Assembly: GCF_049889055.1 (NCBI RefSeq)
Contig: NZ_JBLTWO010000001.1
Location: 310,001 to 374,000 of the forward strand
Direction of reading: 5' to 3'
Source of the DNA: Rhizorhabdus sp049889055
GTDB lineage: Bacteria; Pseudomonadota; Alphaproteobacteria; Sphingomonadales; Sphingomonadaceae
Length of the DNA: 64,000 bases
Each line of letters starts with the position of its first letter. Position 1 is the stretch's first letter. Positions 25,470-34,834 of this stretch are shown piece after piece. The notes beneath the pieces were generated by a model. That model was not told the DNA's origin and made no database searches. It was given only the letters and a program-made list of their open reading frames with translations. A program made the position numbers and the translations under genes.

Positions 25470-25736
25470 TCAGTAGTGGAATCGGCACTGGGCGATTTCC
25501 AGCTGCTGGTCCGGCGGGCTACCGGCGACACGATAGACCAGCCGGTCCTCGAGCGTGATGCGCCGCGACCACCAGCCCTTCAGATCCCCCTTCAAGGGCT
25601 CGGGCTTACCGGTGCCCTTGAACGGACTGCGCTGGCATTCCTTTATCAAGTCGTTGACGCGCTGCAGCGTATTGGGGGCGTTGGCCTGCCAATGAAGATA
25701 GTCGTCCCAGGCCGCATCGGCGAAGACGAGCTTCAT
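25470..25736 (-). CDS. yoeB: Toxin of the Txe/YoeB family
   Basis: An 88-residue ribosome-dependent mRNA interferase. It closely follows the E. coli YoeB pattern (MKL..., KGTGKPEPLKGDLKGWWSRRI). All key residues are present: E46, R65, H87 and the C-terminal Y88. The start overlaps the antitoxin stop in ATGA. It lies about 90 bp beyond the tRNA-Gly gene on the other strand. Confidence 0.95.
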   Translation of the reverse strand: MKLVFADAAWDDYLHWQANAPNTLQRVNDLIKECQRSPFKGTGKPEPLKGDLKGWWSRRITLEDRLVYRVAGSPPDQQLEIAQCRFHY

Positions 25737-25987
25737 GGCTCGATCAGATCGCGCGCCTCGCCCTTGCCGCTATCCAGCTGTTGTATTGCCGCCAGCAGAC
25801 GACCGCGGTTCGCCTCCGTCGACAGCAGATGCATCGACTCCTCGATCGCGTTCCAATCGGACAGGGACACCATCACGACCGACTCCGCTTTCTGGCGCGA
25901 CACGACTATGGGCGCGCGATCGGCCACGACGCGGTCCATCACCTCCTTGAGGTGGGCGCGCGTGTCGGAATAGCTGATGACGTCCAT
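25733..25987 (-). CDS. yefM: Antitoxin of the YefM/Phd family
   Basis: An 84-residue antitoxin and autorepressor. The N-terminal DNA-binding region is MDVISYSDTRAHLKEVMDRV, followed by APIVVSRQKAESVVMVSLSDWNAIEE and a C-terminal tail that would wrap the toxin. AGGAG precedes the ATG at 25987 with good spacing. It is first in the operon, as usual for this family, and is coupled to yoeB. Confidence 0.95.
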   Translation of the reverse strand: MDVISYSDTRAHLKEVMDRVVADRAPIVVSRQKAESVVMVSLSDWNAIEESMHLLSTEANRGRLLAAIQQLDSGKGEARDLIEP

Positions 25988-26005
25988 GGCAATTCTCCTG
26001 CAATC

Positions 26006-26034
26006 TATATGTACCAATTTCTGTACAATTGCAA
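26006..26034 (-). promoter_or_regulatory. yefM-yoeB promoter with YefM operator motifs
   Basis: On the minus strand TTGCAA (26034-26029) and CATATA (26011-26006) are spaced by 17 bp. Within and overlapping them are TGTACA (26022-26027) and TGTACC (26010-26015), 12 bp apart. TGTACA is the established core of YefM operators in E. coli, so binding here would block the promoter. Confidence 0.7.
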
Positions 26035-26064
26035 GAATGTCGCCTTGGCGTGCTGACCTGACCA

Positions 26065-26096
26065 GAACGGTGCTGCGCCCTGCGGCAGCACCGTTC
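26065..26096 (-). terminator. Strong hairpin after the SDR gene
   Basis: A 12-bp perfect stem, GAACGGTGCTGC / GCAGCACCGTTC, with an 8-nt loop, 13 bp beyond the SDR stop. There is no U-run, but it is isolated between two minus-strand units. Confidence 0.5.
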
Positions 26097-26109
26097 AGGA
26101 CATCCCCCC

Positions 26110-26856
26110 TCAGCGCACCGTCTCTCCATTATCGATCACCATGTTGGTGCCGGTGATGTGGCGCGATTCCTCCGACGCGAGAAACAGGACCAGGTTGGCG
26201 ACGTCGATCGGCTTGCCCATGCCGTGGTTGCGGGTCTGCTCCATGCCCGCGCTGTCGGCGTCGAGTTCGGCCACCGCCTGTGCGGTCATCGGGGTTTCGA
26301 TGCCGCCCGGCGCGATCGAGTTGCAGCGGATGCGATAGCCCTGCTCCTGGCAGTGGATCGCGATCGAGCGGCTCATCGAGATGATGCCGCCCTTGGCGCC
26401 GGCATAGGCGGGGATCTGGCTGAGGCCGATCATGCCGCCGATCGAGGCCATGTTGATGATCGATCCGCCGCCGCCCTTGGTCATATGCGGGATCGCCGCC
26501 TTGCAGCCGAGGAAGGTGCCGTCGAGCATGACGTCGACCTGGATCTTGTAATCGGCGAAGCTCAGCCCCTCTATCGTGCCGAAGCGGACGAGGCCGGCAT
26601 TGTTGACGAGGATGTCGAGCTTGCCGAAACGCGCGATCGTCTCGGCGATCACCTCGTCCCAGCGCGCCTCGCTGCGGACGTCCTGGTGCAGATAGACCGC
26701 ACCGGGGATTTCGGCGGCGATACGCTCGCCGAGTTCGTCCTGCACGTCGGTGATGACGACCTTCGCGCCTTCGCGCGCGAGCAGCCGCGCATCCTCGGCA
26801 CCGAGCCCCGACGCGCCGCCGGTAATGATCGCGACCTTGCCTTCTACCCTGCCCAT
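26110..26856 (-). CDS. Short-chain dehydrogenase/reductase (hydroxysteroid dehydrogenase-like)
   Basis: A 248-residue classical SDR that oxidises or reduces an alcohol/ketone with NAD(P). It has the cofactor motif TGGASGLGAEDA (12-23), the acidic VITDV end of beta-2 favouring NAD, NNAG, and the active-site serine and YAGAK (Tyr, Lys). The C-terminus ends GTNMVIDNGETVR. The style resembles 3-alpha or 20-beta hydroxysteroid dehydrogenases, but substrate cannot be read from sequence. AGGAGAG precedes the ATG. Confidence 0.88.
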   Translation of the reverse strand: MGRVEGKVAIITGGASGLGAEDARLLAREGAKVVITDVQDELGERIAAEIPGAVYLHQDVRSEARWDEVIAETIARFGKLDILVNNAGLVRFGTIEGLSFADYKIQVDVMLDGTFLGCKAAIPHMTKGGGGSIINMASIGGMIGLSQIPAYAGAKGGIISMSRSIAIHCQEQGYRIRCNSIAPGGIETPMTAQAVAELDADSAGMEQTRNHGMGKPIDVANLVLFLASEESRHITGTNMVIDNGETVR

Positions 26857-26940
26857 GTCTCTCTCCTCATCCGGCTCAGCGCCGGCCTTCATGATGTTCG
26901 CCCATTATGGAAGGCGGTGTGATCTAGTGACAGCGAAGGA

Positions 26941-27387
26941 TCAGCGGGGCGCGTGAATTTCGGCGAGCGAACCCGGCAGCGGCATCATCGAGAACATCGA
27001 ATAGCGGCGGCACTTCCAGCCAGCGGGCGTCTCCACCGCATCGAAACGGTACTGCACCTGCACCTCGACGCTGTTGCCGTCCTTCGCGCGGCCCAGGCCG
27101 ATCACATAGGCGCTCATCGACGCGGTCGCACCGTCATAGGCGTTCGGGCGGAAATTGGTGATGTAATGCGCATGGTGGCTCATGTCGGCGAAGACGCGGT
27201 CGAAAAAGGCCTTCATCTCGTCATGGCCGTTCATCACCGGCAGGCCGATCGCCGAGAAATCGAGCACGGCATCCTCGGTGAACAGGTCGAGCAGCCCGTC
27301 CACATCTTCGAGGCGGTCGACCGCATAGCAATAGGCGGTCATCAGGTCCTGAAGGGCGACACGCACCTCCATCGGCATGCCGGTCAT
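26941..27387 (-). CDS. SnoaL-like/NTF2-fold protein
   Basis: A 148-residue single-domain protein of the SnoaL-like group. The N-terminal helices (LMTAYCYAVDRLEDVDGLLDLFTEDAVLDF) lead into a cone-shaped beta sheet with HHAHYITNFRP. Such proteins act as isomerases, dehydratases or hydroxysteroid-type enzymes, or have lost catalysis. The ATG at 27387 has AAGGA at proper spacing; a second ATG lies three codons upstream. It follows the TonB receptor gene but is separated from it by a terminator-like hairpin. Confidence 0.8.
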   Translation of the reverse strand: MTGMPMEVRVALQDLMTAYCYAVDRLEDVDGLLDLFTEDAVLDFSAIGLPVMNGHDEMKAFFDRVFADMSHHAHYITNFRPNAYDGATASMSAYVIGLGRAKDGNSVEVQVQYRFDAVETPAGWKCRRYSMFSMMPLPGSLAEIHAPR

Positions 27388-27409
27388 GAGATACATCCTT
27401 TGCTGCTCG

Positions 27410-27450
27410 AAAAAGCGGGGCCGACCGCGAGGAGATGTGCAGCCGGCCCC
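27410..27450 (-). terminator. Terminator-like hairpin after the TonB receptor gene
   Basis: Minus strand: GGGGCCGGC / GTCGGCCCC (one mismatch), then GC and five T residues, starting 7 bp after the receptor stop. It may cause partial readthrough into the SnoaL gene. Confidence 0.6.
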
Positions 27451-27457
27451 TCCGCCG

Positions 27458-29680
<2,223 letters not shown>

Positions 29681-29699
29681 GCTTTCTCTCCCATAGTCC

Positions 29700-29745
29700 G
29701 ACCATTTCGAGTGGTCTGGCTCAATCTATGGTGCACCTGCACCAT
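29700..29745. promoter_or_regulatory. Two inverted repeats upstream of the TonB receptor gene
   Basis: ATGGTGC-ACCT-GCACCAT (29728-29745) is a perfect 7-bp dyad, and GACCA-N7-TGGTC (29700-29716) a second. Both sit in the 95 bp between the TetR stop and the receptor start. They are candidate binding sites for the adjacent TetR protein. Confidence 0.5.
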
Positions 29746-29775
29746 TTCCGGGAAAGGCGTCAGCTGTGCAAAGAG

Positions 29776-30495
29776 CTAGTTTGGCAGGTCGCTCTGACGC
29801 AGGACTGCGTCGATGCCGCCGACAAGGAAATCCTCAAGATGGTCGTAGAGATCGGCGATAGCCCCGGGCGAGCGCGCGATGCGGGACCGCGCGAGCAGCG
29901 AGTCGACATTAGCGTAGACCGATAGCAGATTGGCTTCGATCAGATGATAGGCCGCCCGCGTGCGTTCGGGGAAGGCGTGCGGATAAAGCCGCGCCAGCTG
30001 TCCGATGATGCGTTCGTTGAGCGGCTGGAAGGATTGTCCGTGGCTGCGCACATAGTCCGGCTGGTCGAAGCTCATCGTGCTGAGCGCCAGCATGCGAAGA
30101 TAGCGATGAAGGCCGGCATCCTCCGCCGACAGCCAGGCGCGCGAAACCGACATCACGGCGCGGATGACAAGGCGGAGGTCCGCCTGACCGGCATCGACCT
30201 GGGCCTCCATCTCCTCGACGGCCGCGACATAGTCCGCCGTGACCTGGGCCAGGCGCCGGTCGAGCACACCGACGAAGACGTCTTCCTTGGTCGGGAAATA
30301 ATGCTGGAGCTGCCCCATCTGGACGCCGGCCTCGTCCATGATCTGGCGCAGCGAAACACCCTCGAAGCCGCGTTCGGAAAATTGGCGCTCGGCCGCATCG
30401 AGAATCGCCGACCGCGTCCGGAGCCCCTTCGACGTCAGTCGCTTGGGCGGTGAAGCCTGTACTTCGTCGACAGGGCTGGTGCTCGTGCGGGGCAT
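29776..30495 (-). CDS. TetR/AcrR family transcriptional regulator
   Basis: A 239-residue one-component repressor. The N-terminal HTH is TRSAILDAAERQFSERGFEGVSLRQIMDEAG with QLQHYFPTKEDVFVGVL, preceded by about 30 polar residues. The C-terminal ligand domain is unassigned. Located just upstream of the TonB receptor gene on the same strand, it probably controls uptake in response to the imported compound. The ATG at 30495 was chosen over 30519 because the latter only adds non-conserved residues. Confidence 0.9.
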   Translation of the reverse strand: MPRTSTSPVDEVQASPPKRLTSKGLRTRSAILDAAERQFSERGFEGVSLRQIMDEAGVQMGQLQHYFPTKEDVFVGVLDRRLAQVTADYVAAVEEMEAQVDAGQADLRLVIRAVMSVSRAWLSAEDAGLHRYLRMLALSTMSFDQPDYVRSHGQSFQPLNERIIGQLARLYPHAFPERTRAAYHLIEANLLSVYANVDSLLARSRIARSPGAIADLYDHLEDFLVGGIDAVLRQSDLPN

Positions 30496-30530
30496 CGACC
30501 TTGCGTAGCCATGGCCCACAGGATCGGCAA

Positions 30531-30554
30531 GCGGCCCGGCTTTGACCGGGCCGC
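30531..30554 (-). terminator. Hairpin after the Coq4 operon
   Basis: A 9-bp perfect stem, GCGGCCCGG / CCGGGCCGC, with loop CTTTGA, 14 bp after the last gene of the 34-30.5 kb minus-strand operon. No U-run. Confidence 0.45.
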
Positions 30555-30568
30555 GCAGCGCGATGCGA

Positions 30569-31006
30569 TCAGAGACTGTAGAAGTCGGGAAAGCGCTTCA
30601 GCAGTTCGCCGATCTCATTGTCCGATACGTTGAACTCGAAGCCTTCCTCATCGCCCTTGCGGCGATAGCCATAGACATTGGTCCACGACCAGCCGGGGGT
30701 GCCGTCGATCGGATAGACTTCCCAGGTCAGATGGCAGAGCGCCGCATCGGCCGACACCGGCACGACCTTGTAGTCGATCAGGCGGATGTCCGTTCCCACG
30801 CCGGTGCGGCCGAAACGGGCGACCTGATCGGTGCAGGCGGCATCGGCGGTCGCGCGGTCCTCGAAGCTGTGCACATGGCCCAGCGTGAAGGAGATATAGG
30901 GAAACAGATAATGGCCGGCGATGGCGCGGCCATCCTTGTCTAGCATCGCCTGCCCATAGCTGCGGCACAGCCCTTCGGGGCCCTTCAGCGCGGTGGTCGT
31001 CGTCAT
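30569..31006 (-). CDS. NTF2-like (SnoaL-type) protein
   Basis: A 145-residue protein of NTF2-like size and pattern: GLCRSYGQAMLDKDGRAIAGHYLFPYISF, then a beta-rich half with LCHLTWEVYP and WSWTNVYGYR. Function unknown; it may be a small isomerase, dehydratase or binding protein for the pathway. GGGAGAGG precedes the ATG, 26 bp after the Coq4-family gene. It is the last gene of the operon. Confidence 0.7.
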   Translation of the reverse strand: MTTTTALKGPEGLCRSYGQAMLDKDGRAIAGHYLFPYISFTLGHVHSFEDRATADAACTDQVARFGRTGVGTDIRLIDYKVVPVSADAALCHLTWEVYPIDGTPGWSWTNVYGYRRKGDEEGFEFNVSDNEIGELLKRFPDFYSL

Positions 31007-31032
31007 GTCTTTCCTCTCCCGTCCTGCAGCGC

Positions 31033-31866
31033 TCAGCCTTTGAAAACCTTGAAGATCCAGTCCCAATAGCCGGGCTCGGGACCGTCCTCGAACCCGAACT
31101 CGGCGCGGATATCGTCGATCTGGCGGTCGAGATGATCCTCCCAGCGGACCATGAACAGGGGCTTCTTCTGCTTGGCGCCGAGCGCATGGCCGCGCGCGAA
31201 GCCCTCGAGCAGCGACGGCAGCGCTTTCGGATAATGGAGCCCCGCGCGGCTGAGCGAGGTCGACATCAGCACCGTGCCGTAGAGGTTCAACTCATGGGCG
31301 AAGTCGGTCGAGAAATAATTGGCGTTGGCGACCGTGTTGGCGACGATCAGCGCGATCTCGCCCACCTGGCTCGGGCAGAGACCGGTGACCATATGTTCGA
31401 TGTCGTGATTCTGTGCGCGCCGCTTGAGCAGGAATTCATAATCGTTGCGCGGCGCATCCTTGAACAGGAAATCGATCTGATAGCCGCTTCGCGCGATGAA
31501 GGCATGGATGCGCGCACCCAGCGTGCCCGGCGCGCAATGCGCGGTCTGTTCGGCGGTGAAGTCGGAGACGAAGCGCTCGTCGAGCCAGGCCGCGAATTCG
31601 GGCAGCCGCGCCTTTTCGGCCGCGAGCAACTCCATCGTTCGGACCGGATCGACCACCTCGCCCATCGCGCGCGACAGAGTGGGAATCAGATAGGCATCGG
31701 GCAGGTCGTGACCGTCGCGCTTCAACCCCATCTGCGCATAGACATCGCGGAACAGCGGACTGTTGAGATATTTGGAATTGCTGATCAGCACGCTCGACGT
31801 CACCGGCTCGACGGCGCCCATCAGATAGGCGGCTTCGTCGGCCGCGAGATTGGTTTCGACGTTCAT
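31033..31866 (-). CDS. Coq4-family protein in a catabolic operon
   Basis: A 277-residue protein with the complete Coq4 metal motif HDxxHx11E: H154, D155, H158 and E170 in HDIEHMVTGLCPSQVGE. Coq4 is required in ubiquinone synthesis, where it has been linked to C1 decarboxylation/hydroxylation of the benzoquinone ring. Here it sits between small unknown genes and an amidohydrolase, under an NTF2-like gene and beside TetR regulators, not with ubiquinone genes. That context suggests a paralog acting on another ring or prenyl-like substrate. Its ATG overlaps the preceding stop in ATGA. Confidence 0.8.
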   Translation of the reverse strand: MNVETNLAADEAAYLMGAVEPVTSSVLISNSKYLNSPLFRDVYAQMGLKRDGHDLPDAYLIPTLSRAMGEVVDPVRTMELLAAEKARLPEFAAWLDERFVSDFTAEQTAHCAPGTLGARIHAFIARSGYQIDFLFKDAPRNDYEFLLKRRAQNHDIEHMVTGLCPSQVGEIALIVANTVANANYFSTDFAHELNLYGTVLMSTSLSRAGLHYPKALPSLLEGFARGHALGAKQKKPLFMVRWEDHLDRQIDDIRAEFGFEDGPEPGYWDWIFKVFKG

Positions 31867-32114
31867 GCCCTGTCATTCCTCTCCGTCCAGCCCGTGAAGG
31901 GCGGTTCCTCAATTTCGAGCACGGCCCAGCTCCGACCGACCAGATCGAGCGCATTGCTCACCCCGGCGCGGGCCATCACCCGGCGCATGCCGTCGGCATC
32001 GACCTGCACGTTCGACCGGCCGCCATTGGCGAAGCGCAGCGTCACGACCAGCGCCGCCTCCCCGTCATGGGTCGGGGTCAGGCACAGCGCCTCGATCACC
32101 GCGCCGTGGCTCAC
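31863..32114 (-). CDS. Small hypothetical protein in the Coq4 operon
   Basis: An 83-residue protein with alternating hydrophobic segments (AALVVTLRFANGG, VQVDADGMRRVMARAG, SWAVLEIEEPPF), suggesting a small alpha/beta fold. No signal peptide, metal motif or known family is seen. It is translationally coupled to the Coq4-family gene (ATGA) and starts 10 bp after the LysM-like gene, so it is probably a working member of the operon and perhaps a partner protein. Confidence 0.7.
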   Translation of the reverse strand: MSHGAVIEALCLTPTHDGEAALVVTLRFANGGRSNVQVDADGMRRVMARAGVSNALDLVGRSWAVLEIEEPPFTGWTERNDRA

Positions 32115-32124
32115 GTCCTGCCGC

Positions 32125-32355
32125 TCATGCCCCGCCAGCTTGGCCGGCCGAGGCCTGCGGCGGCTCGATGAACAAGATATCCGATGGCGTGATCACACTG
32201 GCCGGGCGGAAGACGAGGAACAGATTCCAGCTCTTGAGCTGCTCGATCGCCGCCTCGACCGGCGTGTCGGGCATCACCCGCGCGGCGATGCTCGGCCAGT
32301 CGTCGCCGCTCTGCGGCTGGATGAAGCGACGGCGCGGGGGAAGCGAAACGCTCAT
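32125..32355 (-). CDS. Small LysM-like protein
   Basis: A 76-residue protein with the outline of one LysM domain: DDWPSIAARV near the start, then NLFLVFRP, and ITPSDILFIEPP near the end. The match is by pattern only. There is no signal peptide, so it would be cytoplasmic, unusual for a peptidoglycan binder. The start overlaps the amidohydrolase stop in ATGA. Confidence 0.65.
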   Translation of the reverse strand: MSVSLPPRRRFIQPQSGDDWPSIAARVMPDTPVEAAIEQLKSWNLFLVFRPASVITPSDILFIEPPQASAGQAGGA

Positions 32356-34037
32356 GCACTCTGCCTTTCGGTGATCTGGCCGGCGCGCGCCGGGGCATAG
32401 CCGGCCTCGCGGCTATAGGCCTGCACGCCGTTGACGAAGACGCGGTCGATGCCGCTCGCCCGTCGAATATAGCGGAATCCCGGCGCGGGCAGGTCCTCGA
32501 CCGCGATCTCGGGGCCGCGATCGATCGTTGCGGGATCGAACAGCACGATGTCGGCCGCGTAGCCCGGCCGCAACAGGCCACGGTTGCGCAAGCCCCAGAC
32601 CTGCGCCACGTCATGGGTCAGCTTGCGCACCGCGGTCTCCAGCGGCATCGCGCCGAAGCCGCGAACATAGCGGCTGAACAGATAGCCGGTGTCGCCATAG
32701 GTCGCGAAATTGGTGACATGCGCGCCGCCGTCACCCGCGCCGATGCCAATCAATGGGTCGGCCAGCATCTTGGCGATCTTGGCATCGTCATTATGGCCGA
32801 TCGCATCGAGCCCGTAGGAGGTGGCGAGATTATCGGCCAGCGCGATGTCGATGATCACCTCGGCGATATGGCAGCCGCGCTCCTCCGCAAGATCGCCCAC
32901 GCGCCGGCCCATCAGCGCCGGATCGGGCGTGCCCATCCGCTTCACATAGGCGTCGGCGAAGTCGATCTGCAGGCCGATCGGCATGAAGAAATTGTCCATC
33001 TCCGCCGCCAGCGCCTGCCGCCGCTCCGGATCGCGCAACACAGCGAGCTTTTCGTCATGCGGCAGCAGCGTCATCGCCCACCAGCCGGGCAGGGTCGCGA
33101 AGGTCGACATCGGCGCACCGAGATCGAAGGACAGGTCGATCGGCCGCGTCTGCATCTGCGGCACCACGCGCGCACCATGCGCGGTCTGCAGACGGATCCG
33201 GTCGAGCGCGATGCCGACCAGTTCGGGTGAGGCGTTACTGTCGAACAATGGGGAGAAGGTCGTCGAGATGCTGTGCTTGCGCGACAGGTCCGACAGCAGG
33301 TCGATCCGCGCGCAGAGCATGTCGGCATCCCAGAATTCGGGGACCATCTGCAGGATGCCGCCCTTCTTGCCGAGCGTTGCGCACAGGGCGTCGAGCTCGG
33401 CCGGTTCGGCCATGCGTGCGGGAACCGGGCGGTTCTCGTGATCGATATCGACCCAGGAGCCGCTCATCCCGACCGCGCCGGCGTCGAGGCATTCGGCGAG
33501 CAGCGCGCGCATCTGGGTGATCTCGGCATCGGTCGCCGCCCGCTCGCGCGCTTCGAGCCCCATCACCCACAGCCGCAGCAGGCTGTGCCCGACCAGCGGC
33601 GCGACATTGACGCCGAGGCGTGGCTTGATCGCCGCCAGATAGTCGGCGAAGCTCTCCCACGACCAGGTCAGACCCGCATCGAAGGCGTTTTTCGGCATCT
33701 CCTCGATCTTGCGGAAGGTCGCGCCGAGCAGGTCGCGATGCTCGGCCTTGAGCGGGGCCAGGCTGAGCGAGCAATTGCCCGGCATCACCGTGGTCACGCC
33801 ATGTTCGAGCGAGGGCTGCGCCTGTCCGTCCCAGACCAGCTGCGCGTCATAATGGGTGTGCGGATCGATGAAGCCGGGTGCGATGACGCGCCCACCCGCG
33901 TCGACCGTCTCGCGGGCCTCGCCCTGGATTTCGCCGACCGCGACGATGCGGCCGTCGCGCACCGCGACATCGCCCCTGAAGGCCGGCGCTCCGCTGCCGT
34001 CACAGACCAGGCCATTGCGTATCACCAGATCGAGCAT
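32352..34037 (-). CDS. Amidohydrolase family 3 / N-acyl-D-amino-acid deacylase-like
   Basis: A 561-residue metal-dependent hydrolase of the composite-domain amidohydrolase superfamily. The N-terminal beta domain (MLDLVIRNGLVCDGSG) leads to the metal site DPHTHYDAQ, with GVTTVMPGNCS, further barrel strands, and the C-terminal GYAADIVLFDP. It resembles D-aminoacylases by length and layout, but many such proteins in sphingomonads have unknown substrates. First gene of the Coq4 operon. GGGAGGAA precedes the ATG at 34037. Confidence 0.88.
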   Translation of the reverse strand: MLDLVIRNGLVCDGSGAPAFRGDVAVRDGRIVAVGEIQGEARETVDAGGRVIAPGFIDPHTHYDAQLVWDGQAQPSLEHGVTTVMPGNCSLSLAPLKAEHRDLLGATFRKIEEMPKNAFDAGLTWSWESFADYLAAIKPRLGVNVAPLVGHSLLRLWVMGLEARERAATDAEITQMRALLAECLDAGAVGMSGSWVDIDHENRPVPARMAEPAELDALCATLGKKGGILQMVPEFWDADMLCARIDLLSDLSRKHSISTTFSPLFDSNASPELVGIALDRIRLQTAHGARVVPQMQTRPIDLSFDLGAPMSTFATLPGWWAMTLLPHDEKLAVLRDPERRQALAAEMDNFFMPIGLQIDFADAYVKRMGTPDPALMGRRVGDLAEERGCHIAEVIIDIALADNLATSYGLDAIGHNDDAKIAKMLADPLIGIGAGDGGAHVTNFATYGDTGYLFSRYVRGFGAMPLETAVRKLTHDVAQVWGLRNRGLLRPGYAADIVLFDPATIDRGPEIAVEDLPAPGFRYIRRASGIDRVFVNGVQAYSREAGYAPARAGQITERQSA

Positions 34038-34096
34038 GGCATTCCCTCCTGTCCCGCCCGTGCTTTTCGCATCGAATGGCGGCTCTCGATAAAAAA

Positions 34097-34111
34097 GGTA
34101 CATAGTGTCCC
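34097..34111. promoter_or_regulatory. Candidate TetR operator
   Basis: GGTACATAGTGTCCC fits the dyad GGnACAnnnTGTnCC exactly. It lies in the 140-bp gap between the amidohydrolase operon and the divergent TetR gene, within an A/T-tract-rich stretch suited to a promoter. Confidence 0.5.
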
Positions 34112-34177
34112 GAAAAAAGCAAGCGAGTCGGTGACGCGCGCTGGACTTGCCCTGCATCAGCGTGGCAGCGTGCAGCG

Positions 34178-34792
34178 ATGGACATGACGGGCGAGAAGGT
34201 GACGACGCGCAGCCGGGGGCGACCGCGCGATGCGGAGATCGACCGGCGGATCATCGACGCGGCGCGGACGCTGCTCGCCGAGGGCGGCTATCATGCGCTC
34301 GCCTTCGACAGCATTTCGCAGATGACCGACATTCCGCGCTCGATGATCTATCGGCGCTGGCCGACCAAGGCGCATCTGGCGAACGAGATCGCCACCGGGG
34401 GCGGCGATCCTTTCCCCGACGTGATCGACCGGGACGGTCTGAAGGCGCAGATCGCGCTGCTCGCTGGACAGATTTTCGAGCGCTATCGCCGTGCCGACAT
34501 TGGCGCGGCGGCGGTGGGCGTCATCGCCTCGACGCAGGGCGACCGCGCGTTGCAGGCCGAGTTGCAGCATGACAGCGAGTGCGACGCCCGCGCCCGCATG
34601 GCGTCGATCGTAGGCAAGGGAAAGGCGGCGGGCCTGATCGCGGCAAGCTGCGATTCCGACACGCTGTTCGACATGATGGTGGGCACGCTGCTCTACCGCG
34701 CGCTGTTCAGCCTCGAGACGCCGCCCGCCGACTATGTGGAGAGCGTCACGCGCCTCGTCGTCGACGGGGTCGCCACCCGCACGGAGCAATAG
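34178..34792 (+). CDS. TetR/AcrR family transcriptional regulator
   Basis: A 204-residue regulator with the N-terminal HTH RRIIDAARTLLAEGGYHALAFDSISQMTDIPRSMIYRRWPTKAHLANEI, the WPTKAHL part being of the TetR C_31-like kind. A C-terminal helical ligand domain follows. It is divergent from the amidohydrolase-Coq4 operon, which it probably represses along with itself through the dyad at 34097. An ATG two codons downstream is an alternative start. Confidence 0.9.
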   Translation: MDMTGEKVTTRSRGRPRDAEIDRRIIDAARTLLAEGGYHALAFDSISQMTDIPRSMIYRRWPTKAHLANEIATGGGDPFPDVIDRDGLKAQIALLAGQIFERYRRADIGAAAVGVIASTQGDRALQAELQHDSECDARARMASIVGKGKAAGLIAASCDSDTLFDMMVGTLLYRALFSLETPPADYVESVTRLVVDGVATRTEQ

Positions 34793-34834
34793 GACGGCGA
34801 CCGCCGGTTTCCCGGACGGTCGCCACCGATTTCG

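Noticed and set aside
25303..26109. A tRNA-targeting genomic island beginning at tRNA-Gly
   Set aside because: No repeat of the tRNA 3' end and no integrase were seen in the window.
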